Source: Sphingomonas sp. (lineage in GTDB: Bacteria > Pseudomonadota > Alphaproteobacteria > Sphingomonadales > Sphingomonadaceae). From it: a stretch of DNA of 64,000 nucleotides. Where the stretch lies: NCBI GenBank assembly GCA_017849555.1, contig JAFIGU010000044.1:58125-122124 (forward strand). The letters run 5' to 3'. The notes under the pieces were generated by a model. It searched no databases and was not told the origin of the DNA. It worked only from the letters and a program-made list of their open reading frames with translations. Of this stretch, positions 26,917 through 35,391 are shown one piece after another. Positions within the stretch are counted from its first letter, which is position 1. Each line of letters starts with the position of its first letter. The position numbers and the translations under genes were made by a program.

Positions 26917-27215
26917 AGCGCCTCGCCATAAAGCGCGCGGGCGCGTTCGGCCAGCGCCCGCGTGTCCCCCGTGATCGCCAGCCGCTTGAGCCGCGCGGTT
27001 TCGCCGCCGGTCACCGTCACGTCGCGCTTCGCCACGCCGAAGGTCTTGGCGACCAACGCGATCAGCGCCGCATTGGCCGCGCCGTCGACCGGCGCGGCGG
27101 CGATGCGCGCCGCGAAATACTCGTCCGTCCCGGCGGTCAACGCGTCGCGCCCGCCGCGCGGGGTGACGCGGATCGCGAGCGCGATGCCGCTATCGGTCTC
27201 GCGCCAGGCGCTCAC
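26913..27215 (-). CDS. DUF167 (YggU-like) family protein
   Basis: A 100-residue single-domain protein. The family pattern is clear: [12 protein letters not shown] near residue 15, [20 protein letters not shown] and [19 protein letters not shown]. YggU proteins are widespread, small and of unknown biochemical role, often next to yggT, as here. It overlaps folD by four bases, so co-expression is likely. Confidence 0.88.
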   Translation of the reverse strand: MSAWRETDSGIALAIRVTPRGGRDALTAGTDEYFAARIAAAPVDGAANAALIALVAKTFGVAKRDVTVTGGETARLKRLAITGDTRALAERARALYGEAL

Positions 27216-27267
27216 AGCCGCTTGGCGCGCGCCGCCACGCCCTCCCCCGTCATTCCCGATCGGCGGC

Positions 27268-27573
27268 TCAGGCGCCGCCCAACACGATGCTGGCGGCGAT
27301 ATTGTTGAGGATGATGCGCAGGATCGCGATCGCCAGCAGCACCAGCGCCGGCGACAGATCGAGCCCGCCGAGATTGGGCAGGATGCGCCGGATCGGGCGG
27401 TAGAGCGGCTCGGTCAGCCGGTCGAAGCCATAAGCCAGGGTGCGGACGAAGTTCGACTGCATGTTGATCACGTTGAACGCGATCAGCAGCGACAGGACGA
27501 ACTGGATCACGATCACCCACCAGGTGACATCGAGCAACACTTGCAGGATCTGGATGATGGTGAGCGTCAGCAC
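27268..27573 (-). CDS. YggT family membrane protein
   Basis: A 101-residue protein with two hydrophobic segments (VTWWVIVIQFVLSLLIAF and ALVLLAIAILRIILNNIA) flanking the conserved motif TEPLYRPIRRILPNLGGLDL. This is the YggT/CCB3 family, linked in other bacteria to membrane homeostasis and, in some, to cell division. The yggT-yggU order is conserved widely and is seen here with a 52-base gap. Confidence 0.9.
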   Translation of the reverse strand: MLTLTIIQILQVLLDVTWWVIVIQFVLSLLIAFNVINMQSNFVRTLAYGFDRLTEPLYRPIRRILPNLGGLDLSPALVLLAIAILRIILNNIAASIVLGGA

Positions 27574-27665
27574 GCGGCCCTCTTTACTTGTTGCGTTGCA
27601 CCCCGACGCCTACCGCCCGGCGCAACAACTGTCGATGGGCAGCCGATATGGGGCGGCTTGCGCGC

Positions 27666-27702
27666 AAAGGAAAGGAGCCGCCGGCGCCACCGCCGACGGC
27701 TC
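27666..27702 (-). terminator. Terminator of PEPxxWA-CTERM gene 1
   Basis: On the minus strand GAGCCGTCGGC (27702-27692) pairs with GCCGGCGGCTC (27685-27675) with one mismatch, followed by a CTTTCCTTT tract. It is nearly identical to the terminator of gene 2 at 28537-28574. Confidence 0.8.
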
Positions 27703-27726
27703 TGTTGCAAGGCCAATGCGCCGCGA

Positions 27727-28356
27727 TCAGGCCCACGCGCGCGCCGCGCGGCGGCGGTGGCGCATCGCGCCGGCGATCGCGCCGAAGCCGAAGATCATCA
27801 TCGCCCAGGTCGACGGTTCGGGCACTGCGGCGGCGAGATTGTCGATTTCGAACGAGCTCTTTCCCGACATGAAGGTCGCCCCGACGATCTGCGGCCCGCC
27901 ATTGGCATTATAGGTCACCACGCCGTTGCTCGTGGCGCTGGTGCGGTTGCCGCTCGCATAGGACAGCCCGCCGATGATCTCGCCCCCGGCATAGCTGACG
28001 CTGCTGCCGTCGGCCAGGAGCAGGTTCAGCGAGTTATAACTATCCAGCGATCCCAGCACGAAAGAGAACAGATTCGTCGGGCCGAAATTCACCGTATAAC
28101 TGCCGTTGGCGCGTATCGCCGCGAAATTCCCGGTGCTGCCGAAAGCGGGACGCGCATTATTGGTGCCGGTCGGGTTGACGAACTGGGTATTGGTATCCGC
28201 CCACGAACCCGACGCATAACCCTCAAAATCCTGGAAAACCGTCGTTCCCGGCGCGGCCGTGCCCGTGCCGCCGGCAAAGCTGATCGTCGGCGCCGCATCC
28301 GCCGCCACCGACATGGCGGCCAGCGCAGCGGCCCCGAGCATTGCAATCGTCCTCAT
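27727..28356 (-). CDS. PEPxxWA-CTERM sorting-domain protein (copy 1)
   Basis: A 209-residue exported protein with a signal peptide (MRTIAMLGAAALAAMSVAAD) and a C-terminal sorting signal: VPEPSTWAMMIFGFGAIAGA followed by MRHRRR, which fits the PEPxxWA variant recognised by exosortase systems in sphingomonads. The middle is Gly/Asn/Ser-rich with short beta-like stretches (YTVNFGPTNLFSFVLGSLDS). ATG 28356 has AAGGAG eight bases upstream. It is a tandem paralogue of the protein at 28599. It should be anchored and processed at the envelope; no exosortase gene is in the window. Confidence 0.87.
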   Translation of the reverse strand: MRTIAMLGAAALAAMSVAADAAPTISFAGGTGTAAPGTTVFQDFEGYASGSWADTNTQFVNPTGTNNARPAFGSTGNFAAIRANGSYTVNFGPTNLFSFVLGSLDSYNSLNLLLADGSSVSYAGGEIIGGLSYASGNRTSATSNGVVTYNANGGPQIVGATFMSGKSSFEIDNLAAAVPEPSTWAMMIFGFGAIAGAMRHRRRAARAWA

Positions 28357-28536
28357 CACCCGACTCCTTGCGCAATCACGAAAGCCTAATCGGGTCTTCA
28401 CTAGGTGATATGCAGCGGCGGAGGCCAATCAACTCTTGTAAAAATTCCTGACCCATTTTCGGACGTTAGAGATGATTGCGGCGTATAATCGCGCTTGCTT
28501 TCTCTTACCCGCGCCCGACTGGCGACGCCGTCGGAC

Positions 28537-28574
28537 AAAACAAAGGAGCCGCCGGCGCGACCGCCGGCGGCTCC
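28537..28574 (-). terminator. Terminator of PEPxxWA-CTERM gene 2
   Basis: On the minus strand GGAGCCGCCGGC (28574-28563) pairs perfectly with GCCGGCGGCTCC (28556-28545), followed by TTTGTTTT. A strong intrinsic terminator. Confidence 0.88.
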
Positions 28575-28598
28575 CCCGTTCTTACAATCGCGCCCCGA

Positions 28599-29228
28599 TC
28601 AGGCGCGGACAGTCGCGCGCCGACGGTAGCGAACCGCCCCGCCAACCGCGCCGAAGCCGAGGATCATCAGCGCCCAGGTGGCCGGTTCGGGCACGCCGCC
28701 GCGCGCGAGATTGTCGATCTCGAACGAATTGCTCCGCGTGCTGAAGGTCGCGCCGACGATCAGCGGGCCGCCATTGGCGTTGTAGGTCACCACGCCGTTG
28801 CTCAGCGGGCTGTGCTGATCGCCGCTGATATACGGCAGGCCGCCGATGATCTGGTTGCCGAGATAGGTGACCGAGCTGTTATCGGCGAACAGCAGCGTCA
28901 GCTTGTTGAAGCTGTCGAGCGACCCGAGCACGAAGGAGAGGATGTTGGTCGCGGCGAAATTCACCGTATAGGTGCCGCCCCCGACGACCGACGCGAAATT
29001 GCCCGTGCTGCCAAAAGCCGGGCGGACCCCGAGGCTGCTGTTGGCATCGAAGGCATAGGTCTTGGTGCCGAGCAGCGTGCCCGGCGCATAGCTGTCGAAA
29101 TTCTGGAAAACGGTCGTGCCCGCCGCCGTGGTGCCCGAACCGCCGTCAAAGTGAATCGTCGGCGCCGCATAGGCCGCCGGCGCCATGACCGCCAACACGG
29201 CGGCCCCCGTTAAAGCAATTATTCTCAT
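28599..29228 (-). CDS. PEPxxWA-CTERM sorting-domain protein (copy 2)
   Basis: A 209-residue exported protein, the same length as its neighbour and closely similar over its whole length (SLDSFNKLTLLFADNSSVTY against SLDSYNSLNLLLADGSSVSY; both share NGVVTYNANGGP). It has a signal peptide (MRIIALTGAAVLAVMAPAAY) and the C-terminal signal VPEPATWALMILGFGAVGGA followed by [11 protein letters not shown] lies six bases before ATG 29228. The two genes with matching terminators show a recent tandem duplication. Function unknown; likely an extracellular or surface matrix protein. Confidence 0.87.
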   Translation of the reverse strand: MRIIALTGAAVLAVMAPAAYAAPTIHFDGGSGTTAAGTTVFQNFDSYAPGTLLGTKTYAFDANSSLGVRPAFGSTGNFASVVGGGTYTVNFAATNILSFVLGSLDSFNKLTLLFADNSSVTYLGNQIIGGLPYISGDQHSPLSNGVVTYNANGGPLIVGATFSTRSNSFEIDNLARGGVPEPATWALMILGFGAVGGAVRYRRRATVRA

Positions 29229-29360
29229 CGTCTGCTCCCATTGCGCAAAGCTACGAGCTGGGACCTGATTCCGACTCGGCGGGGCAGCGTTTACCTTCTT
29301 TTTACGATTCCTAATTGGACGTTAACGACAATCGCACCCCAAAACAGGACGCGTTTCGAG

Positions 29361-30263
29361 TCACTTGCGACGAATCAACGTCCCCGCGCCGCGCCGCGTG
29401 AAGATTTCGAGCAACATGCCGTGCGGCACCCGCCCGTCGAGCACCACCGCGGCATCGACCCCGGCCTCGACCGCGGCGACGCAGGTTTCGAGCTTGGGGA
29501 TCATCCCGCCCGAGATCGTCCCGTCGGCGCGCAGCCCGGCGATATCCGTCGGGGTGAGATCGGTCATCAGCTCGCCCTGCTTGTCGAGCACCCCCGCGAC
29601 ATCGGTGAGCAGGAAGAAGCGCGAGGCGCCGAGCGCGGCGGCGATCGCGCCGGCCATCGTATCGGCGTTGATGTTATAGGTATGCCCGTCGGCGCCCGCG
29701 GCGATCGGCGCGATCACCGGGATGATCCCGTCCCTGACCAGCGAATCGATCAGCCGCCGGTCGACCGCCACCGGCTCGCCGACGAAGCCCAGATCGACGT
29801 TGCGCTCGATCCCCTGCAGCGGATCGGGCTGGGTGCGGCCGACCTTTTCCGCGCGGACCAGCCCGGCGTCCTTGCCCGAAATGCCGACCGCGCGGCCGCC
29901 GGCGTGGCTGATCCAGCTGACGATTTCCTTGTTGATCGATCCGGCGAGCACCATTTCGGCGACCTGCGCGGTTTCCGCATCGGTGACGCGCAGCCCGTCG
30001 ACGAAGCGCGATTCGACCCCGAGCCGCTTGAGCATCGATCCGATCTGCGGCCCGCCGCCGTGGACCACCACCGGGTTGATCCCGACCGCCTTGAGCAGCA
30101 CGACATCCTCGGCGAAATCGCGCTGCGCCTCGGGATCGCCCATCGCGTGCCCGCCATATTTCACGACGAAGGTCTTGCCGGCATAGCGCTGGAGATAGGG
30201 CAGCGCCTCGACCAGGGTTTCGGCCTTGGCGAGCAGATCGGGCGTGGGCGTGTGATCGGTCAT
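29361..30263 (-). CDS. argB: Acetylglutamate kinase
   Basis: A 300-residue amino-acid kinase that phosphorylates N-acetylglutamate in arginine biosynthesis. [13 protein letters not shown] near residue 32 (phosphate-binding Gly and Lys), [32 protein letters not shown] and [11 protein letters not shown] are hallmarks. The N-terminal part ([13 protein letters not shown]) includes the helix typical of arginine-inhibited forms. ATG 30263 (MTDHTPT) is preferred over the in-frame ATG 30284. It lies alone, as is common in alphaproteobacteria. Confidence 0.96.
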   Translation of the reverse strand: MTDHTPTPDLLAKAETLVEALPYLQRYAGKTFVVKYGGHAMGDPEAQRDFAEDVVLLKAVGINPVVVHGGGPQIGSMLKRLGVESRFVDGLRVTDAETAQVAEMVLAGSINKEIVSWISHAGGRAVGISGKDAGLVRAEKVGRTQPDPLQGIERNVDLGFVGEPVAVDRRLIDSLVRDGIIPVIAPIAAGADGHTYNINADTMAGAIAAALGASRFFLLTDVAGVLDKQGELMTDLTPTDIAGLRADGTISGGMIPKLETCVAAVEAGVDAAVVLDGRVPHGMLLEIFTRRGAGTLIRRK

Positions 30264-30319
30264 GCGCGCGCGCTTAGGGTTCAAAGCCGATCAGGGCAAC
30301 GCGCGATTGACTCCGCGCA

Positions 30320-30964
30320 TCAGGCAACGGGCGCGCCGTCCAGCCTGCGCCCCAGCGCGACGAACAGATAGATCAGCCACGGCACGAGGATCACCGACAG
30401 CGTGACCTTGGCGAGCATCTGCCCGACGAGCAGCGCGCCGATCGGGAACACCCCCCAGAAAGCGATCGTGACGAACAGCAAGGTATCGACCACCTGGCTC
30501 AGCACGCTGGCGATTCCCGCGCGGAGCCACAAGAGGCGCCCGCCCTCGCCCTTCTTGAGCCAGGCGAAGATCGTGACGTTGAGCGTCTGCGAGGTGCCGT
30601 AGGCGACGATCCCGCCGAGCCAGATGCGCGGGGTGCCGGTCATCATCGTCTCGAACGCGGAGAGCCGCGCCGGCTCCATTTCCGGCGAGGCCGGCACCGC
30701 GAGCACGACGAGGGTGAGCAGCAGCGAAACGATCAGCGGCACGAAACCGATCCGCACCAGCCGGTTGGCGACGTCGCGCCCGTGCAGTTCGGCCACCGCG
30801 CTGGAGGTGACGACGAGCAGCAGGAAGGCGAAGATCCCCGCCTCCACTGCGAGCGGCCCGAGCGCGACCTGCTTGTTGCCGAGCACGCCCGCGATGCAGA
30901 CCATGCCGCCGTAGAAGATCGAGAAGGCGAAAAGCGAAAGCGGGATGCCGCGGGAATTGCTCAT
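30320..30964 (-). CDS. Queuosine precursor transporter (YhhQ/VUT family)
   Basis: A 214-residue membrane protein with six or so hydrophobic segments. The family features AELHGRDVANRLVRIGF near residue 60 and GIVAYGTSQTLNVTIFAWLK plus ASVLSQVVDTLLFVTIAFWG near residue 150 match VUT/YhhQ transporters, which import preQ0 or preQ1. With tgt at 1828 this suggests the cell salvages queuosine precursors rather than making them, although biosynthetic que genes could be elsewhere. Confidence 0.88.
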   Translation of the reverse strand: MSNSRGIPLSLFAFSIFYGGMVCIAGVLGNKQVALGPLAVEAGIFAFLLLVVTSSAVAELHGRDVANRLVRIGFVPLIVSLLLTLVVLAVPASPEMEPARLSAFETMMTGTPRIWLGGIVAYGTSQTLNVTIFAWLKKGEGGRLLWLRAGIASVLSQVVDTLLFVTIAFWGVFPIGALLVGQMLAKVTLSVILVPWLIYLFVALGRRLDGAPVA

Positions 30965-31024
30965 CTTTGCCTGCTAGCAGAGCGAAAGCCGCGGAAAAAG
31001 GCGCGTTGGACACGACCAGAACAA

Positions 31025-31056
31025 TTGACTTGTTGGAGAATGTTCTTCAAATGTTC
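31025..31056 (+). promoter_or_regulatory. Putative SOS-regulated promoter with LexA box
   Basis: TTGACT at 31025-31030 could be the -35. TGTTCTTCAAATGTTC at 31041-31056 contains GTTC-N7-GTTC (31042-31045 and 31053-31056), the direct-repeat LexA box of alphaproteobacteria, overlapping the spacer and the region expected for the -10. It lies 28 bases before the toxin start. Confidence 0.6.
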
Positions 31057-31083
31057 TCGCCGCTCGAAGCAGCGGGGGCATAG

Positions 31084-31847
31084 ATGATCGACAATATCGA
31101 GAGCGAGCGCCGGCGCGCCTTTGTGGTGTGGATGCGGACCGGGAGGTGGCCGGTTGCGCGCGGCGCAGACGGCAGGGAGGTCAAGTTCAATCCGTGGCAC
31201 GACCCACGGACCGGACGCTTCACCTTTGCCGGGACTGGAAATTTTTTCGCACAGCGCTGGGACGGTGGCGGATTTACCGGCGGCGGGGCGGCGGCTTCGG
31301 CGGTGGCGGCGCTAGCGGGGATTGGGGACTTCCGGAAAAGCGGAAACAAGATGGGCGCGCGACCCGGGCGCGAGCGGGCACGCCGAGAGCGGTTATCACC
31401 AAGCCCGTCAACCGCGTTACGATCGTGCGCAATGGATATGCTTACCAACTCGACCCCAATGCGAAGGTGCGAGAGGTTTCAGGCGAGGTCGACATGGCGA
31501 AGAAACCGAGCCGCTCACGCTCGGCGCAAGCCCGTGCCGGTGGCGCCGACCGGCGGCCGACCGATGATGGTGGGCATTATGTCGGCGCACGCTTCAACGG
31601 CCCGACCGACGCGTTCAATCACTTTGCGCAGGACGCGAAAGTGAACCGCGGCCGTTATCGCGCGATGGAAGATCAATGGGCACGTGCGAAGGCCGAAGGG
31701 AAAAGGGTCTGGTTTAGGATCGTCCCGGTTTATGAGGGAGAATCACAGCGCCCATCCCTGATCAACGCGTGGTTCACAATCAATGACCGGGAGCACAGCA
31801 TCCAGATCCCGAACGAAAGCGGAAAGAAAAGCGATGCAAAACAATGA
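31084..31847 (+). pseudogene. DNA/RNA non-specific endonuclease toxin gene with a frameshift
   Basis: ATG 31084 opens a frame with MIDNIESERRRAFVVWMRTG and NPWHDPRTGRFTFAGTGNFF, then a Gly-rich linker. Near 31281-31297 (a GGCGGCGGGGCGGCGG run) the sense continuation moves to another frame: GGFGGGGASGDWGLPEKR, then the nuclease domain with NGYAYQLDPNAKVREVSGEV, TDDGGHYVGARFNGPTDAFN and NRGRYRAMEDQWARAKAEGK. The DDGGH His and NRG Asn match the catalytic and metal-binding residues of the Endonuclea_NS_2 family. Adding one base in the G run joins both parts. An internal ATG at 31494 with AGGCGAGG upstream could make the catalytic part alone (117 residues). The immunity gene overlaps its end by 14 bases. 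Confidence 0.75.
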
Positions 31848-32256
31848 AACCGAGCGCCTTCTCGCTGAGATCGGAAGCCTCCTTGCTGAGGATACCGAAT
31901 ATCCTCTCCACGCCACCCTATTGTACGCGCAACTCGATCGCGAGTACGTCGCTCCGTCGATTTATAAGAACCTTGGCGATCAGATTCTCTATCGATCACC
32001 TGACCTGAACAGCCTCGGCAGCGTGTTGTACGATCTTTGGGAGGCTCAGGATTCCGATCTGCGCTGGGCCGAGATCGAGTACCTTATCGAAAACGGCAAA
32101 TTTACCGCAAAATTCAACTATCCTGATGAAATGAGCGAGGAAGATTTGTATGATTTCGATCGACGCGAGCTTATCGTCCGCCAATATTTTGGCGACAAGC
32201 CAATCGTCTACCCTCCGATGCCCGACGATGATGCCACGCCGACCTACGAACTATGA
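31834..32256 (+). CDS. YezG-family (DUF600-like) immunity protein
   Basis: A 140-residue acidic protein: an N-terminal helix (ETERLLAEIGSLLAEDTEYP), strands with LHATLLYAQLDREYVAPS, and the typical block WAEIEYLIENGKFTAKFNYP followed by DEMSEEDLYDFDRRELIVRQ and YFGDK. This is the YezG/DUF600 pattern; in Bacillus, YezG neutralises the nuclease toxin YeeF. It overlaps the end of the nuclease gene by 14 bases, the usual toxin-immunity order. Codon and base use are clearly AT-richer than the neighbours: 32101-32160 has 21 G/C in 60. Family assignment is by pattern and context. Confidence 0.78.
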   Translation: MQNNETERLLAEIGSLLAEDTEYPLHATLLYAQLDREYVAPSIYKNLGDQILYRSPDLNSLGSVLYDLWEAQDSDLRWAEIEYLIENGKFTAKFNYPDEMSEEDLYDFDRRELIVRQYFGDKPIVYPPMPDDDATPTYEL

Positions 32257-32259
32257 TCG

Positions 32260-32715
32260 CTACAAAACCAGCGTCATGAACCGATTGTGCGGGCTCGCGG
32301 GATAACCCCCGTAAGCCGCGCAATCGACGAACCCCGCCGCCTCGTACATCCGGTTCGCGGCGTCGAACATCGGCGCCGTCCCCGTTTCGAGGCTGACCCG
32401 CGTATAGCCGCGCGACCGCGCCAGCGCGATGAGGTGCGCGAGCATCGCCCGCCCCACCCCGCGGCGCAGATGCGCCGGCGCGGTGCGCATCGATTTGAGG
32501 TCGCCGTGCCCCGCATCGAGCGCGCGCAACGCGCCGATACCGAGCAATGCCTCCCCCTCCCACATCGCCCAGAAGCTGATGTCGGGGCGATCGAGCGCCG
32601 CCGCGCCCAGCGCATGCGCATTGTCCGCCGGGGTCGAGCCGCGCGCTTCGGCGAGGTGCAGTTCGATCAGCGCGCGGACCCGCGCATCGCCCAGCCCGCC
32701 CTCGCGCAGCTCCAT
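32260..32715 (-). CDS. GNAT family N-acetyltransferase
   Basis: A 151-residue acetyltransferase. Acetyl-CoA binding motif A is seen as LKSMRTAPAHLRRGVGRAML near residue 75 (R-R-G-V-G-R in place of the Q/RxxGxG/A signature), followed by ALARSRGYTRVSLETG and the C-terminal AANRMYEAAGFVDCAAYGGY. The pattern resembles YjdJ/PA-type small GNATs. The acceptor is unknown. It is convergent with the immunity gene, with only three bases between the stops. Confidence 0.9.
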   Translation of the reverse strand: MELREGGLGDARVRALIELHLAEARGSTPADNAHALGAAALDRPDISFWAMWEGEALLGIGALRALDAGHGDLKSMRTAPAHLRRGVGRAMLAHLIALARSRGYTRVSLETGTAPMFDAANRMYEAAGFVDCAAYGGYPASPHNRFMTLVL

Positions 32716-32719
32716 CGCG

Positions 32720-33829
32720 TCAGATCCCGTCGATCATGCCGGCCAGCGTCTCGAGGCACGAGACGGCAAGGCCGCGCGACCGTTCCGGGCTCCAGCCGAA
32801 CACCGGGTCGGCATTCACCGCATGATCCTTGAACGGCATTTCCAGCGTCACCGATACCGCGCCGAAGCGCTCGGCGAGCTGGTTGGTCGACATCGACAGA
32901 TTGGCCTTGCCGGGCGCCGATTTCTCATAGCCCTTCTCGGTCTGGAAATCGGGAGTGGCGGCGGCGAGCCGGCGGCCGAATTCGTAGAATTTCTCGCCGT
33001 GCGCGTCGGTCCATGACGGGATGCCCTCGAACCCGGCGATGAAATTGGCGGCGATCGCCTCATCGCCGTGGACGTCGATCGCGAAATCGACCCCGGTTTC
33101 GTCCATCGCCTTGAGGACGCACAATACCTCGGGGCTGCGCTCGGCGGTCGGGGCATGCCATTCGCGGTTGAGGTTCACCCCCGCGGCATTGGTGCGCAGA
33201 TGCCCGCGGCGGGTGCCGTCCGGGTTCATGTTGGGGACGACATGGACGGTCGCCTTGGCGAGCAGATCGCGCGCGGCATCGCTGGTCAGCCAATCGAGCG
33301 CGCCGTCCATCCACCATTCGGCCATCGATTCGCCGGGATGCTGGCGGGCATAGAGCCACACCTGCCTGGCGCCGCTGCCGACGCGGAAATAATCGATCGG
33401 CTGGCCGTCGAGGCTGAGGCCGAGTTCGCGATGGACGACCCCCGGCCTGGCCGCGATACGCGCGATCAGATCGGCGTGCAACTCCATCGTATAGGGCGCG
33501 AAATAGGCGAACCAGGCGACCTGCGCGTCGCCGGTCCAGTCGAATTCGAGCACGCCATGCGCGTAACGCGTCGGGATCATCCGCCATTGGCGGCGATCGG
33601 TCGAGACGCGCGCCTGATAGCCCGGCCAGCCGAACGGGTAGGCCGAGCCCGCGGCATTGACGATGCGGAAGGTCACCTGCCGTCCGGCCAGCCCCGCGAC
33701 GCGGAAATAGAACCATTGATAGAAATCGGACAGGTGATCGTTGACGATCTCCAGATCGATACGATCGCCGTCCTGCCCGATGACGCGGATATTGCCGCCG
33801 TCGAAGGCGGAATTGATGCTGAGGGTCAT
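32720..33829 (-). CDS. M14 family zinc carboxypeptidase (cytosolic-type, with N-terminal domain)
   Basis: A 369-residue protein. The first ~130 residues form a beta-rich N-terminal domain (ISFQWFYFRV-like: [20 protein letters not shown]), as found before M14 domains of the cytosolic carboxypeptidase type. The zinc ligands are in [14 protein letters not shown] near residue 172 (HxxE) and [10 protein letters not shown] (His). [20 protein letters not shown] gives the substrate-binding Asn/Arg, and [10 protein letters not shown] carries the catalytic Glu. No signal peptide is seen. It overlaps the downstream-lying lipoprotein gene by four bases, so the two form one operon. Confidence 0.92.
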   Translation of the reverse strand: MTLSINSAFDGGNIRVIGQDGDRIDLEIVNDHLSDFYQWFYFRVAGLAGRQVTFRIVNAAGSAYPFGWPGYQARVSTDRRQWRMIPTRYAHGVLEFDWTGDAQVAWFAYFAPYTMELHADLIARIAARPGVVHRELGLSLDGQPIDYFRVGSGARQVWLYARQHPGESMAEWWMDGALDWLTSDAARDLLAKATVHVVPNMNPDGTRRGHLRTNAAGVNLNREWHAPTAERSPEVLCVLKAMDETGVDFAIDVHGDEAIAANFIAGFEGIPSWTDAHGEKFYEFGRRLAAATPDFQTEKGYEKSAPGKANLSMSTNQLAERFGAVSVTLEMPFKDHAVNADPVFGWSPERSRGLAVSCLETLAGMIDGI

Positions 33830-34434
33830 TTCACCTCGATAGTCCGCCCGCTCTCGCCGGGGAACCCCGTGAACAGCGCATGTGCGAGCCGCGCCGAGAT
33901 CGCCTGGACGTCGGCATTGGGGGCGCTGGTGTCGGTCAGCGACTGCGCCTGCCCTTCCCACACCGCGTCGGCGCCGTGGCGGATGCGCACCGACAGCTCG
34001 GTGACGATCCCGACGCGCTCGCCCCCGCCGCCGACCGGGAAGCTCACCCCGCCGCCGAGCCCGACCCCGCCGCCGCGCCCGCCGCTGAACGATCCGCCGC
34101 CGATTCCGATCGTGAACGGCGAACGCTTGGGCGGCAGCGGACGCTCGGCGCGGGTAAAGGCGACGGTGGCGAGATACTCACCGCGCGTCCCGGGCGGCGG
34201 GCTGGTGAAGCCCTGGCGGAGCAATTCGGCCTCCACCGCCGCGGCATAGGTCTTATATTCGATGCTCGCGACGGTGCCGCCGGGGAGCGGCTCGACGGTG
34301 ATCGTGCCGCGCGTCGCCATCGCATCATAATGATAGCGCGATACCTGCACCGGGAAGCTGGTCGGCGCGGTCGCGCACCCCGCCAGCCCGGCGGCACCGA
34401 GCCCCACCACCATCGCGACGACCATCTTACGCAT
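33826..34434 (-). CDS. DUF4136-type lipoprotein
   Basis: A 202-residue protein with a lipoprotein signal ([20 protein letters not shown]). The mature part has [37 protein letters not shown] and a Gly/Ser-rich segment ([18 protein letters not shown]), then [20 protein letters not shown]. This layout matches DUF4136 lipoproteins, which are of unknown role. ATG 34434 is chosen for the signal peptide; the frame is open to 34536. It is upstream of and overlaps the M14 peptidase gene. Confidence 0.78.
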   Translation of the reverse strand: MRKMVVAMVVGLGAAGLAGCATAPTSFPVQVSRYHYDAMATRGTITVEPLPGGTVASIEYKTYAAAVEAELLRQGFTSPPPGTRGEYLATVAFTRAERPLPPKRSPFTIGIGGGSFSGGRGGGVGLGGGVSFPVGGGGERVGIVTELSVRIRHGADAVWEGQAQSLTDTSAPNADVQAISARLAHALFTGFPGESGRTIEVK

Positions 34435-34494
34435 GCCCGAATCCTTCGTATCGGCCAAAAGCCCTGTTATCGGCCTCGTCTCGCGCGCTCCGGC

Positions 34495-34523
34495 TTGACT
34501 TGCAAGGCCCTCGGCACTAGGCG
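34495..34523 (+). promoter_or_regulatory. rpmJ promoter
   Basis: TTGACT at 34495-34500, a 17-base spacer, and TAGGCG at 34518-34523. The same architecture (TTGAC-N17-TAGGnG) precedes rpmB at 51862. Confidence 0.6.
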
Positions 34524-34566
34524 GCCACGCTTTCACGAGAACCTATTTTCAAGAAGCGAATCCACC

Positions 34567-34692
34567 ATGAAGATCCGCAATAGCCTGAAGTCGCTCAAGG
34601 ACCGGCATCGCGATAACCGCGTGATCCGCCGCCGCGGCCGTACCTACGTCATCAACAAGACGAATCGCCGCTTCAAGGCGCGTCAGGGCTGA
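34567..34692 (+). CDS. rpmJ: Ribosomal protein bL36 (alphaproteobacterial 41-residue form)
   Basis: A 41-residue basic protein: [20 protein letters not shown] followed by [20 protein letters not shown] and a final G. It is the longer form of L36 and has no Cys at all, so it lacks the zinc-binding CxxC site of the canonical 37-38-residue L36. This form is usual in alphaproteobacteria and is related to E. coli YkgO. It binds 23S rRNA in the large subunit. It is too short for many gene callers but the sequence is unmistakable. Confidence 0.96.
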   Translation: MKIRNSLKSLKDRHRDNRVIRRRGRTYVINKTNRRFKARQG

Positions 34693-34723
34693 TCCAGCCC
34701 TGATTGCCGGTCGACGCGAGACG

Positions 34724-35338
34724 ATGCCGCATCCCAGCAGCGTCATCTTCGACGTCGGCCACGTCCTGTACGATTGGGACCCGCGGGTCCTGTATCGGCG
34801 CCTCATCCCCGATGATGAGGCGCTTGACGTGTTCCTGCGCGACATCTGCACGCGCGAATGGCATTTCCAGCACGATATGGGCCGCGCCTTCGCCGATACC
34901 TCGGCGGAGCTGACCGCGCGTTTCCCCGATCATGCCGCGCTGATCGCGACCTGGGGACCGCGCTTCTCGGAGCAGATCCCGGGGCCGATGCCGGGGATGC
35001 CCGAATTGGTCGGCGATCTCCATTCGGCGGGCGTGCCGCTGTTCGCGATCACCAATTTCAGCCACGAATTCTTCCCGCCGTTCCGCGCGCAGGAAGCCGC
35101 GATGTTCGATCGCTTCCGCGATATCGTCGTTTCCGGCGAGGAGCGGCTGATGAAGCCCGATGCGGCGATCTACCACCTCGCGCTCGACCGATTCGGGCTG
35201 GCCGCGCAGGATGCGGTGTTCGTCGACGACCGCCAGGCCAATGTCGACGGCGCGGCGGCTGTTGGGATGCATGCGTTGCTGTTCACCGGCGCCGAGCGAT
35301 TGCGCGCCGATCTCCGCGCGCTGGGCTTCGCCATTTAG
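34724..35338 (+). CDS. HAD-superfamily phosphatase (YihX/epoxide-hydrolase-N-terminal type)
   Basis: A 204-residue HAD hydrolase. Motif I is VIFDVGHVLYDWDPR (nucleophile Asp; the second Asp of DxD is replaced by Gly, as in YihX-type proteins with FDxGNVL). Motif II is FAITNFSHEFF, motif III Lys is in EERLMKPDAAIY, and motif IV is AVFVDDRQANVDGAAAVGM. These enzymes act on sugar phosphates or, less often, as haloacid dehalogenases; the substrate is not known. It follows rpmJ by 31 bases on the same strand. Confidence 0.88.
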   Translation: MPHPSSVIFDVGHVLYDWDPRVLYRRLIPDDEALDVFLRDICTREWHFQHDMGRAFADTSAELTARFPDHAALIATWGPRFSEQIPGPMPGMPELVGDLHSAGVPLFAITNFSHEFFPPFRAQEAAMFDRFRDIVVSGEERLMKPDAAIYHLALDRFGLAAQDAVFVDDRQANVDGAAAVGMHALLFTGAERLRADLRALGFAI

Positions 35339-35391
35339 CGCAGAAGCACTTGCAATCGGGCCGAAGAAGGCTTAGCGCCACCTCTTACCGG

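Noticed and set aside
28484-28489. TATAAT on the plus strand between the two PEPxxWA genes
   Set aside because: No -35 and no gene or transcript on the plus strand here; it lies in the 5' region of a minus-strand gene.
31783-31833. Earlier start for the YezG-like gene
   Set aside because: The extra residues are a frame-shadow of the toxin end; ATG 31834 follows GGAAAGAAAAG and begins the family sequence.
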